DNA of 64,000 nucleotides from Ornithodoros turicata (Eukaryota > Arthropoda > Arachnida > Ixodida > Argasidae), in assembly GCF_037126465.1 (NCBI RefSeq), contig NC_088202.1, positions 119,426,123 through 119,490,122 of the forward strand, given 5' to 3'. The notes under the pieces are model-generated. The model was not told where the DNA came from. It ran no database searches and worked only from the letters and a program-made list of their open reading frames with translations. Below, one piece after another: positions 1 to 11,586 of the stretch. Position 1 is the first letter of the stretch, and each line of letters starts with the position of its first letter. The position numbers and the translations under genes were made by a program.

Positions 1-2085
1 TCCGAATACCGCGGGACACATAGAAGTAAAAATATAAAAGAAACCCGGCATTTCTGTCGCATAGCAAGTTCCAACTTTACAGTCCTTCAAAGGAGAAATG
101 TGGGACAGGGCTCGGGAAAGACGAAGGGGAATCGACGCAATGGCGAGACGCTCCATTCCTACGTGAACTGTCCGCGTTTCATGAACAAATTGCCCAGCTA
201 TAACGAGGTATGCAACAGGGTACCAGCCAGCGCTGCTGTGAAGGAAGAGATCATTCGGGTTGGTCGTGAAGGCATCTAGTTTGGGTACTCACACAGGAAC
301 CCGAACAGCAGTGCAATGCCACTGGTTTGGATGGAGCACCAGCTTGGACAAAAGTATATTGTCCGAATTCTTTTGCGACTGTACCCGACAGGAAATTGAT
401 GAAGCTGTAGGTAGAGAAGAGTACACCCTCACCACAACCATCAGTCAGATATTTTTTAAAAGCATTCGCAAGATACCAAGTCACTTCTAAAGTATTTAAG
501 ACAGTGAACTTGGGTAGAGTACATATTTAATTTAGGTACAAGTCTGCTTCCTTCCCCTACTTGGTTGCAATTCTATTGGACAAGGTTCTGCGTTTCCGTC
601 AGTGGTTCCTTGAGCCGTCCGCTGTATTTCGCTGTAGTCTGTAGCATTGCCAAAATGCTAAGGATTTGCTATGTAAGTTTGAGGAATGGGTATAGACGGT
701 TTTTTGCGATTCAAAAAAAAGCATAATACAGTGCGCAACATCAGAATACATTTGATAAGCGAGGATACAGGACTACTGGCTACTAATTAGTCACGTAGCC
801 CCGTGTGGTGACACTACAAACAAATATAATTTTTGAAAATGCTTATCCAGAATCTATAGTACAACCAACTGACAAGCTCGAATGTTGATGTATTCTTTGG
901 TACAGGTAAACGACGTACGCTAAGCCGTTAGAAAACAATGCTAGCATTTATCGAACCAGAAGTATTTTTCGCATTCCGATTAATACGTTTTATCTCTTCG
1001 CACATGCGGTTTATGATGGGCAGCATATAAATGGCAGCCCTGGACTGGTACCTTGGCAACCTTTTTATTTTCATGCAAAAAGGAGACGCAAGCTGGGTCT
1101 ACCGAGGGGTTTTGCATGGCGGATGCACCTCAAGGCACCCGTTGCACCATTTTAAATCTGGCTTACTAAGTAGCAAATCCAGCGTATCGGCCATAGCAGT
1201 CAATGTGGGTCCATGGACAGACAAGTTTGTGGCATTTTTCAACCACTCGAGAAATGGGGCTTGGTTTATGCCACTTAATTTTACAGATTCAGTCAGCAAA
1301 CATTGATTCATTTGTCGTCGTTGCGCCGCAAATCATACTCATTATTCAGTTATTCATCTGTAATGAGGAAAAAACAGTGAAATCCTCGTTTCCTTCCAAT
1401 TTTCTTCCGGAGTCTTGTAACGCGTCACCCCCGCAATGAAAAAAAAATATATATATATATATCCATTTAGGTTAGCAACAAAGCGTGGATTCAGCTGTTT
1501 CGTGAAAACCGAGAACGCTATTACACGAAGGAACTTTCAATTGCAGAGTTCGAGAGAAACAGCTAAAAAAAAAGCATGGTAAGGGTGAAGAAGAAAGTGT
1601 TTCGCACGGCTGACTCGGAAGTGTGGGAGCGCTGCACAAAAGGAATGGGGAAAATTTGGCAGGTTTGTATTCGAAAAGGAAATAATTTCACGGGCACTTC
1701 GCAGCTTGATGAGCTCCCAGGCGTCGAGCGATTCGGACTGAACGAACTTCCTCTCGATCGAAATGCAAATGTATTTGCTCGACGGTATATTTTGATGCGT
1801 ATAAATAAAGTTCCTTTTGTAGCGCTGTTGCTGGTAACGCAACGCTGGCTCAGCGGAATTGTCTCGAATGAGAGGAACGTTACGGCCGGCACGGGCATTC
1901 TTGAATGATGTTACGAATAGACAATAAGAGTGCGCACATTATTTGTTTGGCGTCCCGAAGTGTAAGGGTACATTAGTAGTACACCAGGCTGTAAATTTGA
2001 ATTTCGTGCTGCAAAGAACGTGTAGGAAAGAATGATGAATGTTTGCCTAACGTGCCGTTAAAAAAATTGAGGACGATGCAATGAC
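1..2085. other. no gene recognised
   Basis: No coding region, RNA gene or repeat end could be supported here. The open frames are short and overlap on both strands without recognisable motifs. A short TA dinucleotide run lies near 1446-1461. The stretch is AT-rich and looks like ordinary intergenic or intronic DNA. Confidence 0.5.
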
Positions 2086-2750
2086 AATGCGTTAGCATTA
2101 AACGTCCGTCTTGTTTCTAATTGCTTCACTTATGCTTCTTATATTTTTATATCCTTTGACCAGTATTTTGACTAGTAGAATGTCCGGGATCCATCGGAGA
2201 ACGTTGCATTTTAAACTGCCACACGATATGAGACACAAACTCAGTCGCTCGCGAATCTCTTGGAGAACGCAGGAGACACGTCTGAACACGTCCAGAGACG
2301 AGGCACAAGTGACGACGGCTCCAGCTTCGGCTCACGAGCTCCGCGCTTCCACGTGAGGGTGAAGAGCGAATCAGCTTGCGGAGCGCAGTCTGATTCGCTC
2401 TTGCCCGTCACGTACCGCGCTGTACACGGACACCTCACTTACCCCGCTAACGTCACTACGGCCACCCTGCTCGGCCCGGTCCTGCACTAGGGGGCAGTTA
2501 CGACTACCCTCTTGAGCTTTCTCCGTGCCACCGGCCTCTCGACTAGCCTCTAAGGCCCTTTTGTGTGTCTGTCTGTCTGTCTGTTGCTTTTCTTTCTTTT
2601 CTTTTTTCGTTTTCTTTTTATGGAAGGAATAGCAAGTCGGCCTATGCCTGACTAACCTTTCCTCGCTTTTTTTTTTTCAATAAACATACCCCCCCCCCCC
2701 GCTACGACTCCAGCTTTTCTTCAAAATGCGGCTTCTAATGCTAACGCATT
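2086..2750. mobile_element. Non-autonomous TIR element hosting a LINE fragment
   Basis: The ends carry a 14-bp inverted repeat, aatgcgttagcatt at 2086-2099 and its reverse complement at 2737-2750. The right part (2339-2449 plus 2697-2750) is clearly related to 34393-34545, which supports a dispersed family. In the second copy the sequence runs uninterrupted through the point where this copy holds a LINE fragment, so the LINE insertion is younger. No transposase frame was seen. Superfamily not assigned. Confidence 0.55.
2450..2696 (+). mobile_element. 5'-truncated LINE 3' end with oligo-C tail
   Basis: The fragment begins in the last codons of ORF2: the frame through VTTATLLGP matches VTLATLLGP near the C-terminus of the LINE at 17.8 kb. 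It continues through a pyrimidine-rich 3' UTR, the motif ggaatagcaagtc...gactaacct, AATAAA and a C run. It is flanked by the duplicated target (a)ccccgcta at 2441-2449 and 2697-2704; the neighbouring repeat copy at 34.5 kb has this target once. The last few Cs of the tail cannot be separated from the TSD. Confidence 0.8.
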
Positions 2751-2762
2751 AAAAGCTGCTTG

Positions 2763-3005
2763 TCTGAAAATTAGGGGCCAACTGTGTTTATCTTCCTCGA
2801 ACCTCTGCCATCACGTATGGCCGCTTTGAGCGAATTTCAGCCGCAAGAAAAATTGCACTGATTTTAGTAAATTTTTCCAAGCCAATGTCACTTTTTTTTT
2901 TCTTTTTGCCCTAGCAGAAAGCGCATGCCGGATTTACCGCATTTCATCACAAAATATATTCCCTACAACAATGGTAACAGCAGGGGAAAAAATTGTGAAA
3001 AACCT
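2763..3005 (+). repeat. Diverged repeat related to 56944-57240
   Basis: The stretch shares a series of blocks in the same order with 56990-57215: ctgaaaatt followed by a gtgtttatctt block, a poly-T/C tract, then aatggtaacagc. The copy at 57 kb starts with a TA plus cagggtg terminus; this one lacks it. It is probably an old truncated copy of a non-autonomous DNA element. Confidence is limited because no alignment was run. Confidence 0.4.
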
Positions 3006-4035
3006 CGTTTGAGGGGCGTAAATTTTCAGCCGTGCTCAGATCTCCAGGTTAACGCAGCAAACGTCGAGAAAGGTGCCCTGTAAACGCGTACAAAGTGCGA
3101 TAACATTGCAGCAAACAAAGGATAATGTGCCTGCGTTGTGACCGTACACGATTTGCAAGAGCAACGGCAAACCCGGCCATTGGTTGCCATAGGCTTCGTA
3201 CAGCAACACAGGTCTCGCTTGCAAACGCGTTCGCTTCCTCTGTGTCACTGTATTCTTCGATGCGCATTTCGAACACCTGGCCAAGAGTAATGGCGGTACG
3301 CTTTCCCGACACGCCGTTTCCTGAAATTGTCCTCTGTCGTTTTTTTTTTTTTTTTCTTGTTTTTTTTCCTCATTCTTGGACAACAAGTTTGCATCTCCAA
3401 CAGCAATGGCGACATCCTTCGCCCCTGCTTGTGGTGAAAGAACGTTGGCTTAGCAAATTCGCGGTCACCCCCCCCCCCCGCCCCCCGCCGGCGCACTCCG
3501 CCACTATGCTCAGCCGCTATGCGGGAAGCGGCCTTACAGGATGTGAATTCAATGGGAGACAGCGTTTATGTCAATGAACAGCTAAGCAGAATAAAATTTT
3601 TACGATGTCATCGTCTAATGGAGAAGAACACCATGTAAAGAACCCCTGGAGACATGAAAGGCGCTAGCAGAATATAAACCTAGTGCACCCTGACCAAATG
3701 ATTTTTGCACAGCGCCCATGTTTAGACTACGATTTCTCGACAGAGAGAGTCAAATTCTGGAAATGTCATCGCCTATTTTTGTTCAGTACGTCCTCCAGGC
3801 CACATACGAACCACGGCACGTTGTGTAAGTGTTAATCCTGATGCACCCAGGGCCTTCAAACTTGCGACTCAGACAGGGTTCCCCTCCTAGGCGCTCGACG
3901 GACGGAAGTCCCAGTATTATCGTAATACGCATGCGCTGAGACTGTACGGCCGGTTTGAAGGAGTTCGAAAGGCGAAAGGTCATATGTTTTCCAGAACTCG
4001 AAAGGGCTGACAAAATAGACAACTTTATGTTGAGT
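3006..4035. other. no gene recognised
   Basis: No supportable gene. The stretch contains homopolymer tracts (T-rich at 3339-3368, C-rich at 3468-3486). Overlapping open frames on both strands are low-complexity and have no domain motif. Confidence 0.45.
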
Positions 4036-4806
4036 GACTAATATACAAATGATACCGTTTTGTATTTTATATCGCTTTTATATTAAACTATACAACTTGA
4101 TAAAACTGTCCATTTCGAGTGCTGTTTTGGAAGTGATTTTGTCAAACGCGACCTTTCAGGGTGCAACAGGAGAACAAGATACGGGGCTTCAAACCCCGTG
4201 ATCTTACTTTCTCATATACATATTAGATAATCAGCTTAGGATATCTTTATTATCATCGTTATATCAAGGGATATTAAGACCCGAACTTGATGAAATTCGC
4301 CATTTGGCCATTTCGAGGGCCGTTTTGGAAGCGATTTTGTCATTCGCGACCACTCAGGGTGCAACAGGGAAACAAGATACGGAGTTCAAACCCCGTGATC
4401 TTACTTTCACATATGCATACTACAAAATCAGCTTAGGACATCTTTAATATTATTTTATATCAAACGATATTAAGCCCCGAAGTTGACGAAATTGGCCACT
4501 TGGCCATTTCGAGTGCCGTTTTGGAAGGGATTTTGTCAAACGCGACCTCTCAGGGTGCAACAGGGAACAAGGTACGGTGTTCAAACCCCGTGATCTTACT
4601 TTCACGTATACATATTACAAAATTAGCTTAGGACACCTTTAATATTATTTTTATATCAAATGATATTAAGCCCCGGAGTTGACGAAATTGGCCATTTGAC
4701 CATTTCGAGAAGCCTGTTTGGAAGCGATTTTGTCAAACACGACCTCTCAGGGTGCAACAGGGGAACAAGATACGGGATTCAAACCCCGTGATCTTACTTT
4801 TACATA

Positions 4807-5584
4807 TGTCGTGCCTTGTTAATATGACCCCCGTTAATATTGACGACGCGAGTTATTGACAGTTTTTCCCCGGAACGAAACTTTTGCCATGTAATATGGA
4901 ACTTTTGTGTCTCGGTAATATGGAACCCCGCTTTTCGGACAATGGACAGCCCAAACTGGTACTAATTCCATAGGGCCCTATGTATTTTTGCCTCATTATT
5001 ATGGACATGTTATCACGACAACAACCTCTAGGAGAATCGGATGACGAGCCCTTGTTCCAAATTTCTTCTTTCTTTTGTCAGTCAAGAATTCTGGGGGTTA
5101 TGTGCCACCCTGCCAGGATAACAACCCTTACGAGAACACAAGAGGATGACGCGCCCTTCTCCGAAATTTCCCCCTTTGTCATTGAAGTCACCTAAAGGTC
5201 AAAGGGAGGCTAGCAGTAGTGCGGGGATGCTTCTGCAGTGGGCATCATGACGTCATAGCTGTTATAAAGAGCAAGGGGGCTTTATGTGACTTCAGTTTCT
5301 CCCGAGTTCATCATCGAGGACAGATCACATGGCTCGAGCAGGTCTCCAAACGGCGCTCCAGTTCTTCGAAGATAACAGGGACAGATCTCAAGCAATCAAA
5401 ATTGCAGAAATTCTGTCGACTTTGAGCTCCACGAGGTATGTGTACAAGCAAGCACTGATTAGAGTTTTTTTTTTTTTTCGTAATAAATGATATTAAATGT
5501 TGGACGATTTGTTATTATGGACGGTACACGTTAGGGAAAATTTTAGCGGGGAACAAAAGCGTCCATATTAACGAGGCACGACTG
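4807..5584. mobile_element. Tigger/pogo-like DNA transposon remnant
   Basis: A 778-bp insert interrupts the satellite between units. Its ends are inverted repeats: left tgtcgtgccttgttaatatg, right the complement of cagtcgtgcctcgttaatat. It is flanked by TA dinucleotides (4805-4806 and 5585-5586), as expected for Tc1/mariner-pogo elements. The terminal motif resembles Tigger termini. Inside, 4985-5185 contains an imperfect direct duplication of about 95 bp, and a short frame at 5329-5490 resembles the tail of a Tigger transposase. The DDE core is missing. Confidence 0.7.
5329..5490 (+). pseudogene. Tigger-type transposase C-terminal remnant
   Basis: A frame of about 53 codons starts at an ATG and reads through a stretch containing LQTALQFFEDN and RDRSQAIKIAEIL before a T-rich tail and TGA. 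This alternation of an amphipathic helix and FFE resembles the C-terminal tail of CENP-B/Tigger-like transposases. The DNA-binding and DDE domains are absent, so it is non-functional alone. Assignment rests on this weak similarity plus the TA-flanked Tigger-like ends around it. Confidence 0.4.
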
Positions 5585-6780
5585 TACATATTACAAAATC
5601 AGCTTAGGACATCATTAGACGAAATTGGCCACTTGGTCATTTCGAGTGCCGTTTGGGAAGCGGTTTTGTCAAACGCGACCTCTCAGGGTGCAACAGGGGA
5701 ACAAGGTACGGGGTTCAAACCCCGTGATCTTACTTTCACATATACATATTACAAAATTAGCTTAGGACATCTTTAATATTATGTTTATATCAAATGATAT
5801 TAGACCCCGAAGTTGACGAAATTGGCCGTTTCGTGTGCCGGTTTGGAAGCGATTTTGTCAAACGCGACCTCTCAGGGTGCAACAGGGGAACAAGATACGG
5901 GGTTCAAACCCGGTGATCTTACTTTCACATATACATGCTACAAAATCAGCTTAGGACACCTTTAATATTATTTTTATATCAAATGATATTAAGCCCCGAA
6001 GTTGACGAAATTTGCCATTTGGCCATTTCGAGTGCCGGGTTGGAAGCGATTTTGTCAAACGCGACCTCTCAGGGTGCAACAGGGGAGCAAGATACGGGGT
6101 TCAAGCCCCGTGATCTTACTTTCGCATATACATATTACAAAATCAACTTAGGACATCTTTATTGTGATTGTTATATCCAATGATATTAAGCCCCGAAAGT
6201 GATGAAATTGGCCATTCTGAGTGCCGTTTTGGAAGCGATTTTGTCAAACGCGACCTCTCAGGGTGCAACAGGGGAGCAAAATACAGGGTTCAAACCCCGT
6301 GATCTTACTTTCACATATACATATTACAAAATCAGCTTAGGACATCTTTAATATTATTGTTATATCAAATGGTATTAAGCCCCGAAGTTGATGAAGTTGG
6401 CCATTTGGCCATTTCAAGTGCCGTTTTGGAAGCGATTTTCTCAAACTCGACTTCTCAGGGTGCAACAGGGGAACAAGGTACGGGGTTCAAACCCCGTGAT
6501 CTTACTTTCTGATATACACATTAGAAAATCAGCTTTGGACACCTTTATGATTATTGTTATATCAAATGATATTAAGCCCCGAAGTTGATGAAATTGGCTA
6601 TTTGGCCATTTCGAGTGTCATTTTGGAAGCGATTTTGTAAAACGCGACCTCTCAGGGTGCAAAAGGGGAAAATGGTACGGGGCTCAAACTCCGAAATCTG
6701 GATTTCATGTACACATTCTGTAAAACCAGCTTAAGATATTTTTATATTACTTTTATATGAGCTCATATTAAGTCCCACAT

Positions 6781-6904
6781 TTAATAGCCATTTTATTTCT
6801 CTCTCTCTCTCTCTCTCTCCCTTTTTTTTTCCTTCGCGAGTGTCGTTTTGGAAGCAGTATTCTTCAAACGCAACCTCTCCATGTACAGGGGAAACAGGCA
6901 CGCC
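6781..6904. repeat. CT-rich low-complexity spacer
   Basis: A (CT)n run at about 6799-6818 followed by a T run separates the two tandem-repeat arrays. The right side still holds degraded satellite (gtcgttttggaagca, acgcaacctctcc), so the first array decays into this spacer. Confidence 0.5.
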
Positions 6905-9900
6905 CTGGCACCAGGATTAAAGGCGATCCGCACGTTTTAAAGGGCTCGATCTGCTGCCGAACGTTGCGGTAGCCTCTATTACAATCCCAGTACAAGCCGT
7001 TCATAGTATCTTTTTGGCACCATGATACAAATCACTTGAGTCATTGTAAAGGGCCCTGCTGCCGCCTTTTCCAAATTTTGCGGTGGTTTCCGATGCAATC
7101 ACAGGAGAGGGGCATAACATAAGCCGTCGCGTCTTTATATGTGTGTAAAATGTCTGCCGCCATAATTAAAAGAGTTTTTGTCCGTTTGAAAGGGCTCTGC
7201 TGCAGCCTTTTATTGAGTTTGCGGCCGCATCCGTTATAATTCCAGTAGAATGGCAATAGCATAAGCTGTTGCGAATACGTATATGACTTTGGAACTATGA
7301 TACAAGGGGTATCGACCGTTTTAAAGGGCTCTGCTGTCGCATTTTTCGTATTTTGCGGTAGCCTTTGTTGCAGTCCCAAGAAGGGCATAGGACAAGCCAT
7401 TGATGACACGTCATTGGCAGCATAATACAAGGGGTCTCGCCCGTTTTGAAGGGCTATGCTGCATCCCTTTCCGATATTTGCGGTCGCCTGTGTTATGATC
7501 TCGGTAGAATGGCATAGCATAAGTTGTTGATAATAAGTCTTTGGCAGCATGACACAAGGGGTTTTGTTCGTTTAACAGGGCTCTGCTGCCACGTTTTCCC
7601 AATTTGACGATCGCCTGTGTTATAACTCCAGCAGAATAGCATTGCACAAGCCACTGATAACTTTATTTCTTTCGCTTCGTGATACAGGGAGTGTTGCCCG
7701 TGTTAAAAGGACATTGCTGCCGCCGTATCCGAATTTTGCGGTCCCCTCTTGCCTAATCCCGGTAGAAAGGCATAGCATAAGCCGTCTTGAATATGCCTTT
7801 GGTACCATGATACAAGGGGTTTCGTACGTTTTAAAGGACTCTGCTGCTGCCTTTTCGAATTTGGTGATTGCTTCTGTTGCAATCCACTCTTAGAAATGGA
7901 TCTTCTATCGTGTCTTCTACAGACACCCGAAAAACGGTAATTTTGGGGTTTCTACGTAGAGACCACGCGAAAGCGCGGGGAATGACGTCTCATCACGTGG
8001 TTTCCCTCCTTGAAGCCACAAAAGTGGCGTCTGTTTTATACTTCACAGTTTCCTCCTTTCCCGGTCGTTTCCCCCTCCCCGCGTGCTACTGCTTCCCCTC
8101 CCCCCAGCGCAGGCTTGGCAGGCATGCTTGCAGTCAACAGAATTTGTTTCGAAGGGGATCGAAGACTTTATTTCGGCAAAGTTGTGAAATTGTGGCAGTG
8201 ATACAGTGAATATTGACTAGACTTGCAAACTATGGAAAATACTCTGTTCACAGAGAAATGACTCAGAGAAAATAAAAATGAGTAAGAACCACACATAGTC
8301 AAAATATCACACATTACACAAAACGGCGCGGCTCGACGCCGCTGCTGCGAAACTATTTGCAAGCTTGAAACTCGCTACAAAACAACTTTCGCTGGGATGC
8401 AGACCTGTTTGTTGATCAGGGGATATGATCACCATATTTCAGCGGCGCTACATCTCCTTGTGGCGGCGGTTGATATGGCAGTTGTCACCCGTTGTGCAGC
8501 GTTTCCTCCATGCTTCCCATCCTGGCCTCGAATCGGGATTCTGCTTCCAGGCGTAACTGTGACAAAGTAAACGACGACAAAGACGCATTACAAAGTGGAT
8601 ACGAACAACATTAAGTGTAATAAAAGTCACTATCGACAACAGTGAAAGGGTACGAACTATAGCTTATACTAAAACGATGATAGGAAGGCAGCGAAGAGAG
8701 AAAAATGGTACATTGGTACCACGGCAGTTCCAAGTATGTAGGAGGAGAGATCAAAGAGATATCTTACTGAATGCGGTCATGGTCGACAGGTGAGTGTTAG
8801 TATTGGACGCATGTTCCGGGTAACACTTGTGCCGTGTACCGGCTAATAGCTGTCAGTCTTCGGTATGAACCACACGCACATTTCCTCCAGGCGGCACGTT
8901 GAACACCAGTGAAGTCTTCGTTGGTGACGTCCATACCCACTGCGGCCAGCTGAGATAGAGAATGGTTACTCAAACCACGGTCGAAACGAGCCCCCGAAAG
9001 ACAAAAACATCCTGCGCCATACACAAGCGTTAGCGCTCGTGAAGTACACGTTTAGAGGCAATTCTAACAGAGCTACAAACCGGATACAGGTGATAAAACA
9101 TTAGCGTCTCTCGAATATCTTCACAACTCAACTTCTCAAGCATCACCACATAACTTTCGTTGACATTCTGTCACGACCGCCATGACACTTCCATTCGCAC
9201 CTGCACTAGCGACCTGCACCTTCCAAATGCTCGTTAGAAGCGTGGGGAAATAACAGGTAGCCACTACAATAGTAGTGCTGCTAGCATAGTTATCGCAATA
9301 AAATTTATTAAACGGAGGTGTTTTACCTGTAATAGAATCCCAGAATCAGCAAAGCGAGGAAACGCTGGCGGCAAGGCACCGAAGAAGACGTGTGACCAGT
9401 GCCGCGCCACCAGCATGTCTGGCCCCGTCGCACAGTTCACGTGATTCCGGTCCTCGACGCCGGTCATGTGATCACTCCGAGCCCATAGAAACCACGGCAA
9501 AAATTTAGACAACACGAAATAGGCTTCACGACGTCCGATTCCTGGTCACGTGATAAACGTGTCTTCTACACGGCGTACGCGCCAAAAAAAGCAAGACAAT
9601 TTTTTATGGTATTTTCTTTTCGCCCAGGTCACGTGGGCATCTGCCGTCTAAAACTTCGGCCTTGAGCGTGAATCTAGAAGACACGGCAGCTCTTGACGGC
9701 ACGATAGAAGACCTATTTCTAAGAGTGCACTAGAAGAGTATCATAAGCCGTTCATAATATCTGTTTGGAGCAATGATTAAAGAGGTTTCGCCCGTACTGA
9801 AGGGCTCTGCTGCGGTCTTTTACGGATTTTGCGGTCGCCTTCGTTACAATCCCAGTGGGAAGGGCAATAGCATAAGCCGTCTCGAATATGCCTTTGGCAC

Positions 9901-10016
9901 CATGATACAAAGGGTTTTGCCTGTTTTAAAGGGCTCTGCCGGCGCCTTTTCCAAATTTTGCGGTCACCACTGTTAAAATCCCAGTACAAGGGCCTAGCAT
10001 AAGCCGTTGATAATGG
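6905..10016 (+). repeat. Tandem repeat, ~128-bp unit, split by an insertion
   Basis: The block ttttaaagggctctgctgc recurs, with changes, near 6930, 7046, 7180, 7317, 7440, 7568, 7702, 7828, 9793 and 9921. The unit continues ttttgcggtcgcc...aatcccagtagaa...gcataagccgt...ggcaccatgatacaa. The array is cut at 7884 and resumes at 9728, so it existed before the 1.84-kb element between them. Apparent proteins on the minus strand at 7041-7650 repeat with the same period and are array shadows. Confidence 0.9.
7885..9727. mobile_element. 1.84-kb TIR element (CACTCTTAGAAA ends)
   Basis: The two ends are inverted: cactcttagaaatggatctt at 7885 and the complement of cactcttagaaataggtctt ending at 9727, identical over most of about 28 bp. 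Short motifs such as gtgtcttcta are repeated subterminally. It interrupts the 128-bp array. The extreme ends resemble those of the element at 20321-21820 and a single end at 33185-33209. No transposase frame was recognised. The TSD is unclear here. Confidence 0.75.
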
Positions 10017-11586
10017 CTTCGCTATGCAGAATTCACCAGTGACTCTTTGTGGTGTATTCCTTGGATGCCCCTGCCATCATCGGGGTTGCAGAAAGGTTAC
10101 TTTTTACTTTTCTCAAAGAAGTTGGCAGGTGATGCAATGTTTCAGAAGGAGACTGTGGGTCATTTCTTGCAGGTAGACGTGTAAGCGAATCATGGACTTC
10201 TCTATGCGTGCTGCACTTCGAGAAAAATTGGTTGATTACAATGAACAGTGAAATTCAAACGGCTGGCTTCATAACGGATATGTATTTTCATCTATGATGT
10301 CTTTTTCTCAGACTTTAGCACGAGTGCTCGTATGTGTCTGCTGCTGTGTAAATGTTCGGACTACCGGCGATTTGCCGTGCAAGTTCACTTTTGTGTCCCG
10401 TATCTTGGCATGGTTTTTTCCTTGCCATATCGTCGCGGCTGTCTCATGCTGAATTCAAACGGCAGGTATCAGCTTTTAGTCCGTTGCGCAACTCGTATCA
10501 GCACCGAAGAGCAACGACAATTTCTTCTTTGTCATTGTTGTTGTGGCTGGCGCTAGCATCAATACGCATACAAGCCAAGATGCGGTACCCGACGTGATAA
10601 GACGTCTGCGTGATTTCGAGTGGAGCGAACCATAGGGGGTATATCTTTATGGATGCATATGGGTATATGCATTGGTGGCCAAGCTGTGTCAGGAAATCTC
10701 ATGAATTACAGGGGGGTGGTTGGAAAAATTCAGGGGGAGTGTTCACCTCCCTGGTGGTGGGGGTAATGAAACCCCTGGAAAGGACCGCAATTATAGCAAA
10801 GTACCTTAGCATAAACAGCTGAGCTGTTCGGAGAATTCGTCAATGAAAAACTTCACTTGACACACCAACAGAAACAAATGAGCTTCTTTTCTAAATGAGA
10901 CACTGAAAATTTGAAAAGCGTTTCAAGTTCTTCGTACCATATAGTTGTTCACGAACGATTATCGCAACGTTCAGGAGCACTGAATTGTCGGTTTACACAC
11001 TGTATTGTTGATTTTGCTTGCATTTTCAACGTGAAAAAGAAAAAAAATCAGGGAAAGAGAAATCATTAAAAATTTTCACACTATGTCCACCTTACATAAC
11101 TACTCCATCTCTTTTTTTTTTCTTTTTTTCTCTGCGCCTCTCTGTGCTCCGTATAGTTTTTCGCGCATGATATCCGGAGAGGCTGCTGCTATGCTGCAAG
11201 CCCATAAACTTAGTGTAATAATTAAGATGATGTCATTCTCTGCACTTGCTCCACTATTACTTCTCAATGATCATATTACTTACAGTGTAGTTTATCACAA
11301 TGTACGTTCAGACCAGATCGCTATAGCTACTTGTTGAGGTTCATGAGTCACAAGAGCTGCTCCAATGTGAATGTACTTCCAAACGTCGACAGGAGCAGCA
11401 CTACACCGAGCAAGGGTAAAAACAATGCCTGAAAACCTGGTTTCATTCCGAATTCTTCATTATTGGGGGGGGGGGGGGGGGCAGCTTTATTCTATTTAGT
11501 GGTCAAGAGCCCTCGGGACACAAAATAGCTGACTGCAAGCCATGCACATGCGGCCCGCGTGTGTGAGAGCCCTGATTACCCTGATC
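10017..11586. other. no gene recognised
   Basis: No supportable gene or element boundary. There is a long G run beginning near 11464, preceded by attatt and followed on the minus strand by a possible aataaa, but too little else to call it a LINE tail. Confidence 0.45.

Larger units (their letters stand above)
4040..6780 (+). repeat. Tandem satellite, ~195-bp unit, about 10 copies
   Basis: The block gtcaaacgcgacctctcagg recurs near 4141, 4339, 4534, 4731, 5668, 5858, 6056, 6244, 6446 and 6637. Spacing is about 188-202 bp once the inserted element at 4807-5584 is removed; the unit next to the insert is short by roughly 35 bp. Each unit carries the near-palindrome ggggttcaaacccc followed by gtgatcttac. 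That motif resembles a tRNA T-arm or pol III B box, so the monomer may derive from a SINE; this is inference. Short frames across the units are repeat shadows, not genes. Confidence 0.9.

Noticed and set aside
6799..6840. CRISPR-like array or regulatory tract
   Set aside because: Only a (CT)n microsatellite and T run; no spacer-repeat structure anywhere in the window.
7041..7550. 169-codon minus-strand frame
   Set aside because: Lies wholly in the 128-bp tandem array and repeats with its period; not a gene.
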